From NCBI GenBank assembly GCA_020073285.1, contig JAIQFM010000016.1, positions 1 to 39,260 on the forward strand: 39,260 nt of DNA. Direction: 5' to 3'. Below the pieces are notes generated by a model, which saw only the letters and a list, made by a program, of their open reading frames with translations, did no database searches and was not told where the DNA came from. Source of the stretch: Terriglobia bacterium (GTDB taxonomy: Bacteria > Acidobacteriota > Terriglobia > Terriglobales > Acidobacteriaceae). A program made the translations under genes and the position numbers. Shown piece after piece: positions 31,785 through 38,743 of this stretch (within the stretch, counting starts at the first letter, position 1; each line of letters starts with the position of its first letter).

Positions 31785-32030
31785 ATGTCTACGCACGAGG
31801 TGATTCTCTATTCGCGCGAGGGGTGTCATTTATGCGAAGTGGTGAAGGAGTCGCTGCAACGGCTGGCGGACCGCGCTACGTTCGCCTGGCGCGAGGTGGA
31901 TATTGATCAGGACGAAGAGCTGCGGAAGAAATATAACAACGAAGTGCCGGTGGTGTTCATCAATGGGCGCAAGGCGTTCAAGCACCACATGAGTGAGGGC
32001 GAGTTTTTGAGGAAGCTGGCGGCAAGGTAA
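31785..32030 (+). CDS. Glutaredoxin-like thiol-disulfide protein
   Basis: This 81-residue thioredoxin-fold protein has the redox motif Cys14-His-Leu-Cys17 and the cis-proline strand EVPVVFING (53-61). It is short, as in the glutaredoxin/DUF836-type family. A reductive role for cytosolic disulfides is likely; the partner is unknown. The ATG at 31785 is supported by AGGA at 31774-31777; the longer upstream open frame is a shadow of ftcD. Confidence 0.88.
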   Translation: MSTHEVILYSREGCHLCEVVKESLQRLADRATFAWREVDIDQDEELRKKYNNEVPVVFINGRKAFKHHMSEGEFLRKLAAR

Positions 32031-32035
32031 ATCTT

Positions 32036-32169
32036 ATATTTGGTGATTTCGTAATTTTGTAATTTGGTAATTTTCGGGGTTAGCTGATCCGCTGTGTAGC
32101 GCGTAGATTGCGAAGTGACTTCAATTACTAAATTACCAAATTGCTAAATCCTTAAATTGCCAAATCCAA
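32036..32169. repeat. Inverted array with an 8-bp period
   Basis: Five units (ATATTTGG, TGATTTCG, TAATTTTG, TAATTTGG, TAATTTTC; 32036-32075), a 46-bp spacer containing GGTTAGC, then six complementary units (CAATTACT, AAATTACC, AAATTGCT, AAATCCTT, AAATTGCC, AAATCCAA; 32122-32169). The last base is the A of the acyl-CoA ligase start codon. AT-rich, unlike its surroundings. Confidence 0.9.
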
Positions 32170-33770
32170 TGTCTTCTCTATCGCAAGTAAGTCCTGTGCG
32201 CCTGCGGACGGAGCTGTATGCCGATCCGGCGGGCGTGTTCGTGCACGACGCGATTCTGAGCGCGTGCCGGAAGTTCGGCGCCAAGACGGCGTTTGTGGAC
32301 ACGTCGTACACGCCGGCGCGACGGATTTCGTACGACCAGTACGGTGAGCTGGTGGAGAGGACTGCGCGCGGGCTGGTGGCGTCGGGCGTGCGGCCGGGCG
32401 ATCGGGTTGCAATATTCCTGCCGAATTCGTGGGAATTCGCAGCCGCCTCCCACGCGGCGATGCTGGCAGGCGCGACGCCGTCACCCCTGAATCCGAGCTA
32501 CAAGGAACGCGAGGTGCGGTACCAGCTCGAGAATAGCGGCGCCAGAGTGCTGGTCAGCGACGGCTCGCTCATCTCGGGAATGAACCTGGAGGGCTTACCC
32601 GAATTGCGGCGCGTGTACACCACACGGAACGCGGCCGCGGGGGCAAGCGAATTTTCTGAGCTGCTGAGGACGACCGGTGCAACCGTGCCGTCGCCGGAGA
32701 AGCCGCCGGAGCAAACGCTGGCGGCGCTTCCCTACTCCAGCGGCACCACCGGGCTGCCCAAGGGCGTGATGCTGACGCACTACAACCTGGTGGTGAACGT
32801 GTATCAGCTCTGTGGGCCGGGCGCGGCGCCGTTCACCGCCAGCGAGGTCGGGCTGTGTTTCCTGCCGCTGTATCACATTTATGGACTGAACGTGGTGCTG
32901 AACCCGTGCCTGATGCTGGGCTGTACGGTGGTGCTGATGCCGCGCTTCGATACGCAGAAGGCGATGCAGTGGATCGTGGAGGAAGGAATCACGTTCGTGC
33001 CGGTGGTGCCGCCGGTGCTGAATCTTTTTTGCCAGGCGGCGGAGCGCGGCGAGTTCCCTCGCGATCACCGCATCAAGTGGGTGAAGTCGGGCGCGGCGCC
33101 GCTGGCGCCGGAGCTGGCAAAAAGGTTCACGTCGCTGACCGGAGTCAAGATCGCGCAGGGGTACGGCATGACGGAGGCGTCGCCGGTAACGCATGTCGGG
33201 TTCGAGCACGGACCGCTGTACCGACCGGAATCGATCGGGCAGCCGGTGGCGTTGACGGATTGCCGGCTGATTGGGGAGTCGGAAAACGAGGTCGGGCCGG
33301 GCGAAATTGGCGAGTTGGTGATGCGCGGCCCGCAGTTCATGCTGGGCTACTGGAACGCGCCGCAGGCGACCGGCGACGTGCTGCGCGATGGCTGGTATTA
33401 CTCCGGCGACGTGGCGCGCAGGGATGAGAACGGCTTGTATTACATCGTGGACCGGCGCAAGGAGATGATTAAGTACAAGGGGTTTCCAGTGGCGCCGGCG
33501 GAGGTGGAGAGCGTGCTGCTGGAACATCCGGCGGTGCGCGATTGCGGCGTGGTGGGCAAGAAGGACGACGCCGCGGGCGAGATTCCGTGCGCGTTTATCG
33601 TGCTGCGAGAGGGGGTTCCGTCAGTTGACAAGACCAAGAACGAGATTTGCGGCTACGTGGGCGAGCGACTGACAGGATACAAGCAGCCGCGTGAGATTCG
33701 CTTCGTGACGGCGATTCCGCGCAACCCGTCGGGGAAGATTCTGAGACGGGAGTTGAGGAAGCAGTTGTGA
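32169..33770 (+). CDS. AMP-forming acyl-CoA ligase (4-coumarate/fatty acyl type)
   Basis: This is a 533-residue adenylate-forming enzyme that activates a carboxylic acid as acyl-AMP and transfers it to CoA. Motif A1 YSSGTTGLPKGV lies at residues 189-200. QGYGMTEASP is present, as is YYSGDVARRDENGLYYIVDRRKEMIKYKG around the hinge, and the C-terminal catalytic lysine is in PRNPSGKILRRELR. Overall it resembles 4-coumarate-CoA ligases and medium/long-chain acyl-CoA synthetases; the acid cannot be named. The ATG at 32169 immediately follows an octad array with no Shine-Dalgarno sequence, and a TTG at 32157 lies inside the array. The stop codon starts another heptad array. Confidence 0.9.
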   Translation: MSSLSQVSPVRLRTELYADPAGVFVHDAILSACRKFGAKTAFVDTSYTPARRISYDQYGELVERTARGLVASGVRPGDRVAIFLPNSWEFAAASHAAMLAGATPSPLNPSYKEREVRYQLENSGARVLVSDGSLISGMNLEGLPELRRVYTTRNAAAGASEFSELLRTTGATVPSPEKPPEQTLAALPYSSGTTGLPKGVMLTHYNLVVNVYQLCGPGAAPFTASEVGLCFLPLYHIYGLNVVLNPCLMLGCTVVLMPRFDTQKAMQWIVEEGITFVPVVPPVLNLFCQAAERGEFPRDHRIKWVKSGAAPLAPELAKRFTSLTGVKIAQGYGMTEASPVTHVGFEHGPLYRPESIGQPVALTDCRLIGESENEVGPGEIGELVMRGPQFMLGYWNAPQATGDVLRDGWYYSGDVARRDENGLYYIVDRRKEMIKYKGFPVAPAEVESVLLEHPAVRDCGVVGKKDDAAGEIPCAFIVLREGVPSVDKTKNEICGYVGERLTGYKQPREIRFVTAIPRNPSGKILRRELRKQL

Positions 33771-34032
33771 GTGCTGAGTACCGAGTACTGAGCGCGAGGA
33801 CACATGTCGCGCGGCTCTCGGAATGCGGCGCTTAGAGCAGTTTCAGAATTGGTGCAGCCGGGAGAGGGAACGCCGAGGTCCCTCGACTCGGGTTTCCCGC
33901 GCACGACCACTCCAGCACGCGAAAAGCAGGCGTGCTGGGGACGCCGGTAAAACGCGCGGGAGCCCTCCCTCGCTCGGGATGACATCGGCTACACAAAAGA
34001 TGAAACGGCTCTAGTACTCAGCCCTCGATACT
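33768..34032. repeat. Heptad arrays in inverted orientation between convergent genes
   Basis: TGAGTGC, TGAGTAC, CGAGTAC and TGAGCGC (33768-33795) begin at the ligase stop codon. The inverted form TAGTACT, CAGCCCT, CGATACT (34012-34032) overlaps the stop of the next gene. The interval encloses copy B of the dispersed element. The unit is of the same GTACCGA family as the nfeD cassette. Confidence 0.8.
33832..33984. repeat. Dispersed ~150-bp palindromic element, copy B
   Basis: Second copy of the element at 28747-28890. The stem CTCCAGCACGC (33910-33920) with GCGTGCTGGGG (33930-33940) has one G-T wobble. It lies between two heptad arrays. Confidence 0.88.
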
Positions 34033-34441
34033 ATTTCGGTTTTTCTTCCGGCTTCTTTCCGTCGGACTTCGATTTACCGTCGTAAATCGAGTACTGGGCC
34101 TGCGGGCGCTTGAGCTTGATGGTGATCTGCTGCGTCGGCTGGTTGATATCGAAGTCCTCGCCGTAGGTCTGGAAACCGCGCAGCAGCACCTGCACACGCA
34201 GCTTGCCGAAAGGGGCGCCGGCGAAGCTGGCCTTACCCTCGAGATCGGTCTTGAGCTCGTATCCGCCGTAGCCCTGTTTGCCGTCCTTCCTGAGGGGGTG
34301 CAGCACGATGGCGGCGTTGCGGATGGGTTTGCCATTGTCCGCCTTCACGACGAGAAAATTCAGGATGGCGAAATTGTCCTCGGCGTGGAGGGCAAGGACG
34401 CAGAACAGCGCGAACGTGATTATGAGCGCAAGCCGCTTCAT
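34031..34441 (-). CDS. Small exported protein with Cna/carboxypeptidase-regulatory-like fold
   Basis: This 136-residue protein has a signal peptide (1-20, LALIITFALFCVLALHA). Its beta-sandwich resembles a carboxypeptidase-regulatory or transthyretin-like domain (FLVVKADNGKPIRNAAIVLHP, TDLEGKASFAGAPFGKLRVQV). A Lys/Pro-rich tail follows. It is probably a periplasmic or outer-membrane accessory of unknown role. The ribosome-binding site is weak. Only this frame gives a signal peptide. Confidence 0.7.
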   Translation of the reverse strand: MKRLALIITFALFCVLALHAEDNFAILNFLVVKADNGKPIRNAAIVLHPLRKDGKQGYGGYELKTDLEGKASFAGAPFGKLRVQVLLRGFQTYGEDFDINQPTQQITIKLKRPQAQYSIYDGKSKSDGKKPEEKPK

Positions 34442-34467
34442 GTGTCCATTTTAAGCTGACAGATTCC

Positions 34468-34944
34468 TTACCGCTTCACGGCAATGGCGTTGATCTCGAA
34501 ATGGCCGCCGCGCAAGAGCGGCCCGGAGCCGATGAAGGCACGCGCGGGGTAGTCCTTGCCGAAGTAGGTTTTGTACATGTCGTTGAACTTGGCGTAGAGG
34601 GAGAGATCGGGGCTGAAGACCTGGACGAAGACGAGGTCGTCCATGGTCATGCCGGCCTCGGCGAGTACGGACTTGATACCGTCGAGCACAATGCGGACCT
34701 CTTCCTCGATCTGCTCGGGCGGCTTACCGGTCTTGGGATCCACGCCGATGCGGCCGGCGATGTAGAGCGTATTGCCGACGAGGACGGCGTCGCTGAAGGG
34801 CGCCTGCACCGGCTTGGGCAGGTTGATGTAGCGGCGTGACGGCTGTACGGCGGCCTTTTTCGCGGGTTTGGGCGCGCCTTGCGCGCAGAGTAACAGGGGC
34901 GTTAGCAACATCGACAGGACCAGCGGCAGATACCGGCCGTTCAT
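34468..34944 (-). CDS. Exported RidA/YjgF family protein
   Basis: This 158-residue protein has a RidA fold (about 45-158: APFSDAVLVGNTLYIAGRIGVDPKTG, ILDGIKSVLAEAGMTMDDLVFVQVFSPDL, conserved Arg in YPARAFIGSGPLLRGG). RidA hydrolyses reactive enamine/imine intermediates. Unlike typical cytosolic RidA of about 130 residues it has an N-terminal signal peptide (LPLVLSMLLTPLLLCAQG), suggesting a periplasmic location. GGAGGATGGAAA directly before the ATG at 34944 fixes the start; the longer open frame upstream overlaps the divergent CYTH gene. Confidence 0.88.
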   Translation of the reverse strand: MNGRYLPLVLSMLLTPLLLCAQGAPKPAKKAAVQPSRRYINLPKPVQAPFSDAVLVGNTLYIAGRIGVDPKTGKPPEQIEEEVRIVLDGIKSVLAEAGMTMDDLVFVQVFSPDLSLYAKFNDMYKTYFGKDYPARAFIGSGPLLRGGHFEINAIAVKR

Positions 34945-35020
34945 TTTCCATCCTCCAATATCGCGGTCCGAGATTGTAAGGCAAATCGCAGGCCAGCGGC
35001 GCAATGCTATCCTTCCCGGC

Positions 35021-35584
35021 ATGGCGGATGCGAAGGAAGTGGAAATCAAGTTCGTGCTGGAGGACCTGGGCGCGTTGGAAAGCAAGCTGCGCGCGCTGGG
35101 CTTCCGCTGCGAGACGCCGCGCACGCACGAGATGAACACCCTCTACGACCTGCCAGGCGAGGTACTGCGGCAGCGGGGCGAACTGCTGCGGCTGCGCACG
35201 TACGGCGACGAATGGAAGCTGACGCACAAGGGGCCGGGAGGTCCGGGACGGCACAAAACGCGGGTGGAGAACGAGACGGCAGTGGAGAACGGCGAACGGA
35301 TGGAGGCGATCCTGAGCGCGCTCGGGTTCGCGCCCAGCTTCCGCTACGAGAAATTCCGCAGCGAGTGGAGCGACGGCACCGGACACATCGTGCTGGACGA
35401 AACGCCGATCGGAGATTACGGCGAGATCGAGGGACCTCCGCCGTGGATCGATCAAACGGCAGACACGCTGGGAATCGTGCCGGAGCGGTACATCACGGAA
35501 TCGTACGCGCAGCTTTTTTTCGACTGGAAGAAGCGGACCGGCAGTCCGGCGGAAGAAATGACGTTCGCGGCAGTGCGGCAGTAG
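35021..35584 (+). CDS. CYTH domain protein (class IV adenylate cyclase / triphosphatase-like)
   Basis: This 187-residue protein has the CYTH signature ExExK at Glu6-Val-Glu8-Ile-Lys10, followed by alternating strands with LRLRTYG, WKLTHKGP, VENETAVENGE and YGEIEGP. This fits the triphosphate tunnel enzyme family, which includes CyaB-type cyclases and tripolyphosphatases; the exact reaction is not predictable. The ATG at 35021 is preferred because the ExExK motif should lie near the N-terminus. It is divergent from the exported RidA gene, with 76 bp between starts. Confidence 0.85.
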   Translation: MADAKEVEIKFVLEDLGALESKLRALGFRCETPRTHEMNTLYDLPGEVLRQRGELLRLRTYGDEWKLTHKGPGGPGRHKTRVENETAVENGERMEAILSALGFAPSFRYEKFRSEWSDGTGHIVLDETPIGDYGEIEGPPPWIDQTADTLGIVPERYITESYAQLFFDWKKRTGSPAEEMTFAAVRQ

Positions 35585-35645
35585 TGAAGAGAATACCCGG
35601 TTCCGCCGCCCGCTGACGGCCGCGCGCTTCGTTTAAACTCATCGC

Positions 35646-36467
35646 GTGACTCCCTCAAAGACGGAAAAACTTCGCGCGTTCTATCGCACGTTGTTTGGCG
35701 CTTGGGGACGGCTGCATTGGTGGCCGGCAGAGAGCCGGTTTGAGGTGATTGTCGGGGCATTTCTGACGCAGAACACGGCGTGGACGAACGTCGAGAAGGC
35801 GATGGCGCAACTGCGGCGGGCGCGCGTGCTGAGCGTGGCGGGGATTCGGAATACCCCGATTGCGGACCTGGAGTGGCTGATACGCTCCGCCGGATATTTC
35901 CGTCAGAAGGCGCAACGGCTGAAGAATTTTGTCGCGTACCTCGATCAGCGATACGGCGGGTCGCTGGACCGCATGTTCGCTCGCCCGACGGCCGAACTGC
36001 GCGAGCAATTGCTGGCGCTGAATGGCATCGGGCCCGAAACCGCGGATTCGATTTTGCTTTACGCCGGCAATCATCCCGTGTTCGTAGTGGACACGTACAC
36101 GCGCAGGATTCTCGACCGTCACCGGATTCTGCCGCTGGATGCTCCGTATGAAGACATTCGCAAGCTGTTCGAGGAGGCGCTGGGGGAGGCCAACTTCGTG
36201 AGCGAGTGCGAAACCCAGGTCCCCCAGAGCGCAGGGGCGAAGCCGGAAGGATCGTGCCATCCGCCGACGCGGATGAGCACGGCGCGGCGGACGGCGGGGG
36301 CGCAGGTGTTTAACGAGATGCATGGGTTGATGGTGGGCGTGGGGAAGAACTTTTGTTTGAAGGCGCTGGCAAGGTGTGAGCAGTGTCCGCTGCGGGAGTT
36401 GCTGCCGGCGAGGGGACCGAGATTGAAATCCACCACGGAGGCGCGGAGACGCGTGCGTTCGCGTTGA
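35646..36467 (+). CDS. Endonuclease III-like HhH-GPD DNA glycosylase with in-frame insertion
   Basis: This 273-residue base-excision-repair enzyme has a HhH-GPD core. The hairpin LNGIGPETADSILLYA covers 125-140 and the catalytic Asp149 is in FVVDTYTRR. Glu131 replaces the lysine of bifunctional Nth, so it is probably a monofunctional glycosylase, like the MagIII 3-methyladenine group. The C-terminal iron-sulfur motif is incomplete: Cys237-x6-Cys244-x2-Cys247 is present but the fourth cysteine (expected near 253) is Leu. Residues about 189-221 (GC-rich, Pro/Thr/Arg) look like an insertion between FVSECE and FNEMHGL. Start is GTG at 35646. Confidence 0.8.
   Translation: MTPSKTEKLRAFYRTLFGAWGRLHWWPAESRFEVIVGAFLTQNTAWTNVEKAMAQLRRARVLSVAGIRNTPIADLEWLIRSAGYFRQKAQRLKNFVAYLDQRYGGSLDRMFARPTAELREQLLALNGIGPETADSILLYAGNHPVFVVDTYTRRILDRHRILPLDAPYEDIRKLFEEALGEANFVSECETQVPQSAGAKPEGSCHPPTRMSTARRTAGAQVFNEMHGLMVGVGKNFCLKALARCEQCPLRELLPARGPRLKSTTEARRRVRSR
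36211..36308. repeat. Palindromic insertion inside the glycosylase gene
   Basis: This segment contains CCCC...GGGG (about 36221-36237) and a bulged 10-bp stem GTGCCATCCG (36254-36263) with CGGATGAGCAC (36270-36280). It is in frame and encodes the low-complexity insertion. It looks like a REP-type unit that entered the gene. Confidence 0.5.
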
Positions 36468-36508
36468 CCAGGGCAGGTGAGCCGTTGACGCCGCGATTCC
36501 GCCCCAAC

Positions 36509-36928
36509 TCAATTGGCGAGCTTTATCGCGGCGAGCTTCTTGACGATCTCCACGTCCTCTGTCCCCTTCACGTCAATCCGGACAGCCGTTCCTTCCGCGT
36601 ATCGCTTCGCTTCCTTGATGAGCTTAATCACCGGTTTCGGCAGACCGCCTGCGAGAGCCGTCACCACCGCCTTGTCACCCAGCGCGAACGACGCCTGAAA
36701 ACAACCGCGAAACGGCGAGAGATAAACGATATTGCGATCGCCGCGCTTCAGCCGCAGCGACCAGCCCGCTTTTTTCGAATATGAATTCCACTCCGGCGCG
36801 AGTTTGTGTCGCTTGGCGAGATCGTCCACCAACTGGTCCCAAAGCGCCTTGCTCGCGCCCAGTTCCGCGGCCAACTCAGTTTCCGTGAGCTTGCTGGCCT
36901 TTCCGATGAACGCGTTAGAATGTTTCAA
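36509..36928 (-). CDS. DUF3788 family protein
   Basis: This 139-residue protein has the DUF3788 look: ELGASKALWDQLVDDL followed by PEWNSYSKKAGWSLRLKRGDRNIVYLSP and a short helical end. The family is cytosolic and of unknown function. It starts with TTG at 36928, supported by AGGAGG nine bases upstream, and overlaps the methyltransferase stop by 4 bp (TTGA), so translation is coupled to that gene. Confidence 0.82.
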   Translation of the reverse strand: MKHSNAFIGKASKLTETELAAELGASKALWDQLVDDLAKRHKLAPEWNSYSKKAGWSLRLKRGDRNIVYLSPFRGCFQASFALGDKAVVTALAGGLPKPVIKLIKEAKRYAEGTAVRIDVKGTEDVEIVKKLAAIKLAN

Positions 36929-38064
36929 ACCTGCGCTCCTCCTGGCGCCGGCTGCGATCGGGTAGCCAGGAAGCGAAAGTAAACGCCGCTGGCATCCGTC
37001 GGCGGCAGGCGCGATATGACATCAATCGCGTATCCCTTGCGCCGAAAAAATTGCGCCAGATCATCCGAGTGGAAGAAGTAGCCGTAGGCATTCACGCCGG
37101 CGTCGTAGGAATGCGCTTCCACGTACGGGTGGGCGCGATAAGTTGCGCCCTCGTGCTCCAGCCTGACCTCCGTCTCGCTGTCATCCGCGGGCCATCCGTC
37201 GGCGCAGTATCCGCCGACAAAAATGTTGTCGGCCAGCGACGCGAGGTTTTCCAGAAAGACAAACGGCTCGATCGAGTGGTAATACACGCCGTGGGCGAAG
37301 GCCAGATCGTAGCGGCCGTACTTGGACGCGTCGGCGTTATGGAAGTCGTCGAGGAAGATGCGCACCGGCCATCCGAACGCCTCGGCGGCAGAGCGCGTCT
37401 TGATCGCATTGTTCGGACGCGCCTCGATGCAGTCTACTTTCGCCCCAAGGTGAACCAGTCCGGCGGTCTGAAACGCGTCCAGCGGGCCGAACTCCAGGAC
37501 GCGCTTGCCTTGCAGCGAGTAGCGCGCGTTCAGCTCCTCCAGCGGCCCGAAGAAGCGCTCCCCGAGGTAGTACGAAAGCGCGTCGTCCACGCTGGGAAGA
37601 ATGTAATCGAGCTTGCTCTTGAGCAGCGTAATCTGCGCAAACGGCAGCAGCAATTCCGGGAGGGTGAAAACACGTCCCGGGTTCTGCTTCTTCAGCCGAG
37701 TGATGGCTTGCCAATGCTCGGGACGAGTTGGAGTGGCCGCAACCACGACGTTTTCCGCGGGGGCGGCGCTCACTTCGTCCTGCCAGTTCCAGCGCACGAT
37801 GCGCAGCTTGGATCCGGCGAGACTCGCTAGGGCATGATTGTCATCGACCGCAAGCGCGAGCGCGCTCTGGCCGGGAAGCCGTTTGAGCTGAAGGTTCAAC
37901 AGCGCGGGGAGAGAGCGGCATTGCAGAAGGTCGTCCAGCGGATCGTAGCGGTCGGCTTGCATCGGCGCCGCATGGTTGGGCGAGAGCTTTTGTGCGAGCC
38001 GCCGCAGGTTGGCTTGCGGACTTCTTGTGTAGGCCGCTTGCGCCAGGCGAAACAATAGGTTCAT
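36925..38064 (-). CDS. Class I SAM-dependent methyltransferase
   Basis: This 379-residue protein has an N-terminal region (1-180) of unclear family and a Rossmann methyltransferase domain (about 181-370). Motif I is VLEFGPLDAFQT (189-200), the acidic strand-2 end is DCIEA (211-215), DLAFAHGVYYHS (253-264) is the motif IV region, and YFFHSDDLAQFFRRKGY lies near the C-terminus. The arrangement loosely resembles CmoB-type proteins. The target (RNA, lipid, sugar or protein) is unknown. Coupled to the DUF3788 gene. Confidence 0.8.
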   Translation of the reverse strand: MNLLFRLAQAAYTRSPQANLRRLAQKLSPNHAAPMQADRYDPLDDLLQCRSLPALLNLQLKRLPGQSALALAVDDNHALASLAGSKLRIVRWNWQDEVSAAPAENVVVAATPTRPEHWQAITRLKKQNPGRVFTLPELLLPFAQITLLKSKLDYILPSVDDALSYYLGERFFGPLEELNARYSLQGKRVLEFGPLDAFQTAGLVHLGAKVDCIEARPNNAIKTRSAAEAFGWPVRIFLDDFHNADASKYGRYDLAFAHGVYYHSIEPFVFLENLASLADNIFVGGYCADGWPADDSETEVRLEHEGATYRAHPYVEAHSYDAGVNAYGYFFHSDDLAQFFRRKGYAIDVISRLPPTDASGVYFRFLATRSQPAPGGAQV

Positions 38065-38110
38065 GAGCGAATCCAGAGTGGAGTTGGCGCCAAGTATATA
38101 CGCAGCTCGA

Positions 38111-38641
38111 TCAGGATTCTTCCGACTCCAGCGCGGTCAGGACCTCATCGTCCACGTCCCATTTTTTCAGGATGGAGATAATGGTGCGCGTGCCGAAACC
38201 GGCGCGGATCAGCGAGCGAAAAACGCGCGCCGCCTGCTTTTGATCGGCGGGCTTTTGCAGGCGCTTGCGGCGGAGGTATGCCCGCGCCAGCGCCTCCTCA
38301 TTAACGCCGTCGTAGATGCCGGCAACCGCTTTCTCGATGACCTCGGAATGTACGCCACGGGACTTCAGCTCGGTGACAACTCGTCGGCGTCCGTAGCGAT
38401 CGTTTTCGCGGCGCAGGGAGGAATAGGTGGAAGCGTACTGCGCGTCGTTCAAGTAGCGCTGCTCTTTGAGCTTGGCAATCACCAACTCGACCAGCGCCGC
38501 GCCGAGTTCGTCCTTTTCCACCCGCCGGCGCAGCAGGCGTTTCAACTCCGCAACCGACCGCATTCGTCTTGCCAGCGCGCCCACCGCATACTCATACAGC
38601 CCTGCCTCGTCGTAGAACTTTTTCGCGCCACCGAATGCCAT
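38111..38641 (-). CDS. recX: RecX regulatory protein
   Basis: This 176-residue helical-repeat protein of the RecX family binds RecA filaments and limits their activity. Conserved sequence includes RRMRSVAELKRLLRRR, LKEQRYLNDAQYASTY, RYGRRRVVTELKSRGV and AARVFRSLIRAGFGTRTIISILK. The start at 38641 gives the usual N-terminus; the ORF upstream overlaps the terminator and pilT. recA is not in the window. Confidence 0.9.
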   Translation of the reverse strand: MAFGGAKKFYDEAGLYEYAVGALARRMRSVAELKRLLRRRVEKDELGAALVELVIAKLKEQRYLNDAQYASTYSSLRRENDRYGRRRVVTELKSRGVHSEVIEKAVAGIYDGVNEEALARAYLRRKRLQKPADQKQAARVFRSLIRAGFGTRTIISILKKWDVDDEVLTALESEES

Positions 38642-38693
38642 GCCCCGTAAGGTATCAAAGATCGGCGCAGAGGATGCAAGGGAACGCAGAGCG

Positions 38694-38722
38694 AAAAAAA
38701 GGCCGCCCGTTTCCGGACGGCC
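38694..38722 (-). terminator. Strong rho-independent terminator after pilT
   Basis: On the minus strand, GGCCGTCCG, loop GAAA, CGGGCGGCC and seven Ts (38700-38694). It separates pilT from recX on the same strand. Confidence 0.9.
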
Positions 38723-38743
38723 TGCAGCCTGAAGCCTGGAGCC
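38720..38743. repeat. Heptad array touching the pilT stop codon
   Basis: Three units GCCTGCA, GCCTGAA and GCCTGGA plus GCC on the plus strand. Read on the minus strand they are GGCTCCA/GGCTTCA/GGCTGCA, the unit of 31747-31776 in inverted orientation. The array lies between the stop codon and the terminator stem. Confidence 0.8.
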
